Virus record (IMG/VR): IMGVR_UViG_3300032313_000104
Location: 1-23,572 of that record
DNA from: a virus
Length of the DNA stretch: 23,572 nucleotides
Reading direction: 5' to 3' (one strand)
In this document: piece by piece, positions 20,970 through 23,572 of the stretch
How the letters are laid out: every line of letters begins with the position of its first letter
Numbering within the stretch: position 1 is the first letter of the stretch
Translations under genes and position numbers: made by a program
Notes under the pieces: model-generated
What the model was told of the DNA's origin: nothing
The model's database searches: none
What the model saw: only the letters and a program-made list of their open reading frames with translations

Positions 20970-21923
20970 ATGGCAACATATCAAACCTACACAGCTATAG
21001 GTCAACGTGAGGATTTAACTGACGTTATCTATAACATTTCTCCAACAGAAACACCATTTATGTCATCAGTTGGCAAAACAAAAGCTACTGGTGTTTTACA
21101 TGAGTGGCAAACAGACTCATTAGCTAACGTTAATGGTTCTAACGCTGCAGTTGAAGGTGCAACAGCATCTGACGCTACATTATCACCAACAACACGAATT
21201 GGTAACCGTACACAAATTTCACAAAAAACTGTGAAGATTGCTGGTACTTTAGAAGCAGTAAACAAAGCTGGTCGTAAATCTGAAAAGGCTTACCAATTAG
21301 CTAAAGCATCTGCTGAAATCAAACGTGACATGGAATACATCCTTTTAAGCAACCAATTAAACTCAGCTGGTAACGCAACAACAGCTCGTACACTTGGTGG
21401 TTTACAAGCATGGTTAAATACTAACTACGTTGGTGGCACTAACGGCACAGCAGGTTCTGGTGGTACAACTGCTCGTGTATCTGGTACTGACGCAGCTTTC
21501 ACAGAAACAATGTTGAAATCTGCTGTTAAGAAAGCATACACAGCTGGTGGTAACCCAACAGTATTAATGGTAACTCCAACACAAAAACAAGTAGTGTCTG
21601 GCTTTACTGGTATCGCTGCACAACGTTACATGGCTCCATCTGATAAGCAATCAACAATTATCGGAGCTGCTGACGTTTACCTTTCAGACTTTGGTACGAT
21701 TTCTGTTGTTCCTAACAGATTTATTCCAGCTGATTCAGATGATAGCGGTGAAGTTGCATTTGTACTTGATCCAGAAATGGCATCAGTTGCATACCTACGT
21801 CCATTTGCTACAAACGAATTGGCAAAAGTTGGTGACGCTGACGTAACTCAACTCTTAGTAGAATACACACTAGAAGTTAAGAACCAAGCTGCTCACGCAA
21901 TTATTGCTGACTTAGCAGAGTAG
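20970..21923 (+). CDS. Major capsid protein, SU10/DUF5309 type
   Basis: A 317-residue HK97-fold capsid candidate. The N-terminus (REDLTDVIYNISPTETPFMS) and the later VEGATASDATLSPTTRIGN, IKRDMEYILL and the end GEVAFVLDPEMASVAYLRPF match the SU10 major capsid family. Follows the scaffold gene and precedes a hairpin, both usual for a highly expressed capsid gene. It forms the head shell. Confidence 0.92.
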   Translation: MATYQTYTAIGQREDLTDVIYNISPTETPFMSSVGKTKATGVLHEWQTDSLANVNGSNAAVEGATASDATLSPTTRIGNRTQISQKTVKIAGTLEAVNKAGRKSEKAYQLAKASAEIKRDMEYILLSNQLNSAGNATTARTLGGLQAWLNTNYVGGTNGTAGSGGTTARVSGTDAAFTETMLKSAVKKAYTAGGNPTVLMVTPTQKQVVSGFTGIAAQRYMAPSDKQSTIIGAADVYLSDFGTISVVPNRFIPADSDDSGEVAFVLDPEMASVAYLRPFATNELAKVGDADVTQLLVEYTLEVKNQAAHAIIADLAE

Positions 21924-21936
21924 TTGTAATTAGATT

Positions 21937-21967
21937 AGGCCTATCTTTTGTGGTAGGCCTCTTCTAC
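21937..21967 (+). terminator. Hairpin after the capsid gene, partial terminator
   Basis: AGGCCTATC (21937-21945) pairs with GGTAGGCCT (21952-21960; one G-T pair) over a 6-base loop. The tail CTTCTAC has few T, so partial termination or mRNA end protection is more likely than a full stop. Confidence 0.5.
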
Positions 21968-21982
21968 CTAACATATTTGTCT

Positions 21983-21999
21983 GTGAAAATTGTTTTCAC
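21983..21999. repeat. Palindrome sharing the GTTTTCACTC motif
   Basis: GTGAAAA, 3 bases, TTTTCAC. TGTTTTCACTC (21991-22001) nearly matches the arms of the inverted repeat near pqqA, and TTGACA follows at 22004. A possible regulator site; not proven. Confidence 0.4.
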
Positions 22000-22025
22000 T
22001 CAATTGACAGGCAAAAGGAAAATGA

Positions 22026-22334
22026 ATGAAACCTACAACATTTAGAACATCTGTAGCACATGACACAGATCAAGGCTTAGTGCTTGAAACTAGGCAAGAT
22101 ATTAGTGAGATTATTGAGAATAATCTACAACAAAGAAAATTAACAGACAAACGCACTCGTTGGGGTGATGATATATTTGACAATAAAATTGCATCTATTC
22201 CAATGACAGTAATTGATTCGCTAAACCATAACGGTATTATGCGAGGTTTCCATATCGTTGACCAAAAACGATTTAAAGAATTCTTAAACAATCCAGATAA
22301 CAGAGTATTTAGAACACGAGAGGGCAAAGTTTAA
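22026..22334 (+). CDS. Conserved small protein after capsid gene
   Basis: A 102-residue protein, AAAGGA upstream. VIDSLNHNGIMRGFHIVDQKRFKEFLNNPDNRVFRTREG is a pattern I recall in several podovirus-like genomes at this location. Function unknown, maybe head completion. Its stop overlaps the adaptor start by one base (TAATG). Confidence 0.72.
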   Translation: MKPTTFRTSVAHDTDQGLVLETRQDISEIIENNLQQRKLTDKRTRWGDDIFDNKIASIPMTVIDSLNHNGIMRGFHIVDQKRFKEFLNNPDNRVFRTREGKV

Positions 22335-22954
22335 TGGCTTTTACTAATTATACAGATTTAAAAGCTACGGTAGCTGACTACCTTGCTCGTACAGATCTCA
22401 CAGCACAAATTCCAGATTTTATTACACTAGCAGAAAATAGATTAAGACGTGATTTAAGATTACGACAAATGATTAAAGTAGTAACTACAACTACTACAGC
22501 AAGTGACTCTACAGTAGCATTACCTAGTGATTTCTTAGAAATGCGTGACATTCATATTGAAACAAATCCAATTCAAACAGTCATATATCAAAACCCAAGT
22601 AACTTTTTTAGAAACTCTAACGTTACAGTTGGCGGAATGCCTAGCTATTACACAGTTACTGGATCAGAGTTTCAATTTGCACCAATTCCAGATTCAGCAT
22701 ATACACTTAAAATGATTTATTACGCAGCACCAACATATTTAAGTTCATCCGTTTCATCTAATGTATTCTTGGCCACTTGCCCAGACTTATTATTATATGC
22801 TTCTTTAGGTGAAGCAGAACCATATTTGATGAATGACGCAAGAGTTGCAACATGGGCTGCATTATACGATAAGGGTTTAACTTCATTAACAATATCAGAT
22901 GATGCTGGTGAACAACCATCGTCACCAATGGTAATTTCAGTAGCAACACGATAA
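22334..22954 (+). CDS. Head-tail adaptor, SU10/P22 gp4-like
   Basis: A 206-residue protein. It starts with helices (YTDLKATVADYLARTD; FITLAENRLRRDLRLRQM) followed by ALPSDFLEMRDIH and a strand-rich part ending near YDKGLTSL. This is the phage adaptor pattern that binds under the portal ring and connects to the tail. Position after the capsid fits. Confidence 0.82.
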   Translation: MAFTNYTDLKATVADYLARTDLTAQIPDFITLAENRLRRDLRLRQMIKVVTTTTTASDSTVALPSDFLEMRDIHIETNPIQTVIYQNPSNFFRNSNVTVGGMPSYYTVTGSEFQFAPIPDSAYTLKMIYYAAPTYLSSSVSSNVFLATCPDLLLYASLGEAEPYLMNDARVATWAALYDKGLTSLTISDDAGEQPSSPMVISVATR

Positions 22955-22963
22955 GGATAAATT

Positions 22964-23350
22964 ATGTCAGAAATGTCAAACTATTTAGAGAACGCTTTAA
23001 TTAACGTAACTCTACGAGCAACATCTTACACAGCACCAACAACAGTATATGTAGCATTATTTACAACAGACCCTACAGATGCAGGTAGTGGTACAGAAGT
23101 AACTGGTGGTTCATACGCTAGAACAGCTGTAACATTTGCTGCACCTTCTAACGGTGTAACTACAAATAATGCTGACGTTACTTTCCCAACAGCAACAGCT
23201 TCATGGGGAACAGTAGGCTGGATTGGTATTTATGATGCTTCAACAGCAGGCAACTTACTTTATCACACAATTTTGGACGTATCTAAAACAATCGCTACTG
23301 GTGATATTTTTAAAATTACTACTGGCAATCTTTCAGTAACATTAGCGTAA
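22964..23350 (+). CDS. Tail-fibre-like virion protein
   Basis: A 128-residue protein. YLENALINVTLRATSYTAP, VYVALFTTDPTDAG, GSYART and ADVTFPTATASWGTVGWIGIYD form the widespread small virion or tail-fibre protein pattern of phages. Thr/Ala-rich, beta-type. The name tail fibre is customary; its actual place in the virion is not shown. Confidence 0.75.
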   Translation: MSEMSNYLENALINVTLRATSYTAPTTVYVALFTTDPTDAGSGTEVTGGSYARTAVTFAAPSNGVTTNNADVTFPTATASWGTVGWIGIYDASTAGNLLYHTILDVSKTIATGDIFKITTGNLSVTLA

Positions 23351-23359
23351 GGATAACTC

Positions 23360-23572
23360 ATGGCTCTCGTAGTTAAAGATAGGGTACGAGAAACGAGTAC
23401 CACTACAGGCACAGGTACATTCACGCTTGCTGGTGCAGTTACTGGATTCCAAACATTCTCTAGTGCTATTGGTAATGCAAATACAACATACTATACCATT
23501 GTAAATGGTGCAGAATTTGAAGTAGGTTTAGGTACAGTAGGTGCTGGCACATTAGCTAGAACAACTATATTA
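23360..23572 (+). CDS. Tail-fibre-like protein, N-terminal part (cut by right edge)
   Basis: 71 codons open to the right edge. MALVVKDRVRETSTTTGTG, TFTLAGAV, then YTIVNGAEFEVGLGTV and LARTT form the start of a common phage structural protein with beta-rich repeats. AAGGA is 6-7 bases before ATG. Full length and receptor role cannot be judged here. Confidence 0.75.
   Translation, partial: MALVVKDRVRETSTTTGTGTFTLAGAVTGFQTFSSAIGNANTTYYTIVNGAEFEVGLGTVGAGTLARTTIL

Noticed and set aside
22004-22009. TTGACA as promoter before 22026
   Set aside because: The start codon follows within 17 bases, leaving no room for a -10 and leader; no TATAAT-like element fits.

Overview
The window is part of a tailed double-stranded DNA phage genome, AT-rich throughout, with tightly packed genes that often overlap by 1 to 4 bases. 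Its virion genes (P22-like portal, SU10-like capsid and adaptor families) point to a podovirus-like phage. A complete 23-residue pqqA peptide gene (8299-8370) suggests a host that uses pyrroloquinoline quinone, most plausibly an aquatic methylotroph such as a Methylophilaceae bacterium with PQQ-dependent methanol dehydrogenase; that host call is inference. No integrase, CI-type repressor, CRISPR array, tRNA, rRNA or insertion sequence was seen.

Left block (1-5151, + strand): the end of an unidentified gene, a secreted cysteine-rich repeat protein, a membrane coiled-coil protein, a small metallopeptidase, then a lysis pair (3-TM holin and GH24 endolysin), a DEDD exonuclease with a zinc ribbon, and a 410-residue conserved phage protein. 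This probably lies downstream of tail genes outside the window.

Middle block (5132-10259, - strand): a leftward operon from a good sigma70 promoter at 10291-10318. It carries a recombination set (single-strand annealing protein, YqaJ exonuclease, small SSB-like protein), a second peptidoglycan hydrolase (SleB type), a GT-A glycosyltransferase, an FkbM methyltransferase, a DUF3310 protein and several small proteins. pqqA sits inside this block on the opposite strand in a 275-base gap, with its own -10 element and Shine-Dalgarno (SD) site.

Right early block (10419-14761, + strand): replisome-organiser-like protein, separate primase zinc-finger protein, DnaB-like helicase, NinB-like and Ref-like recombination proteins, two PD-(D/E)XK-like proteins, a winged-helix protein, and a Q-like candidate antiterminator. 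Three bases after that gene is a perfect-consensus sigma70 promoter (TTGACA, 17 bp, TATAAT). An intrinsic terminator follows about 55 bases after the expected start of transcription. This matches the lambda Q/pR'/tR' late switch.

Late block (14889-23572, + strand): a run of tiny, mostly lysine-rich proteins (including DUF6496 and DUF6321 types), terminase small and large subunits, portal, scaffold, major capsid protein, a hairpin, a conserved small protein, a head-tail adaptor, and two tail-fibre-like genes, the last cut by the right edge.

Main points of interest: the phage-borne pqqA as a candidate auxiliary metabolic gene, the Q-type late switch, the tandem cysteine-rich exported protein with overprinted ends, and several small genes shorter than usual gene-calling limits. 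Family assignments come from reading motifs and remembered family patterns; no search was run.
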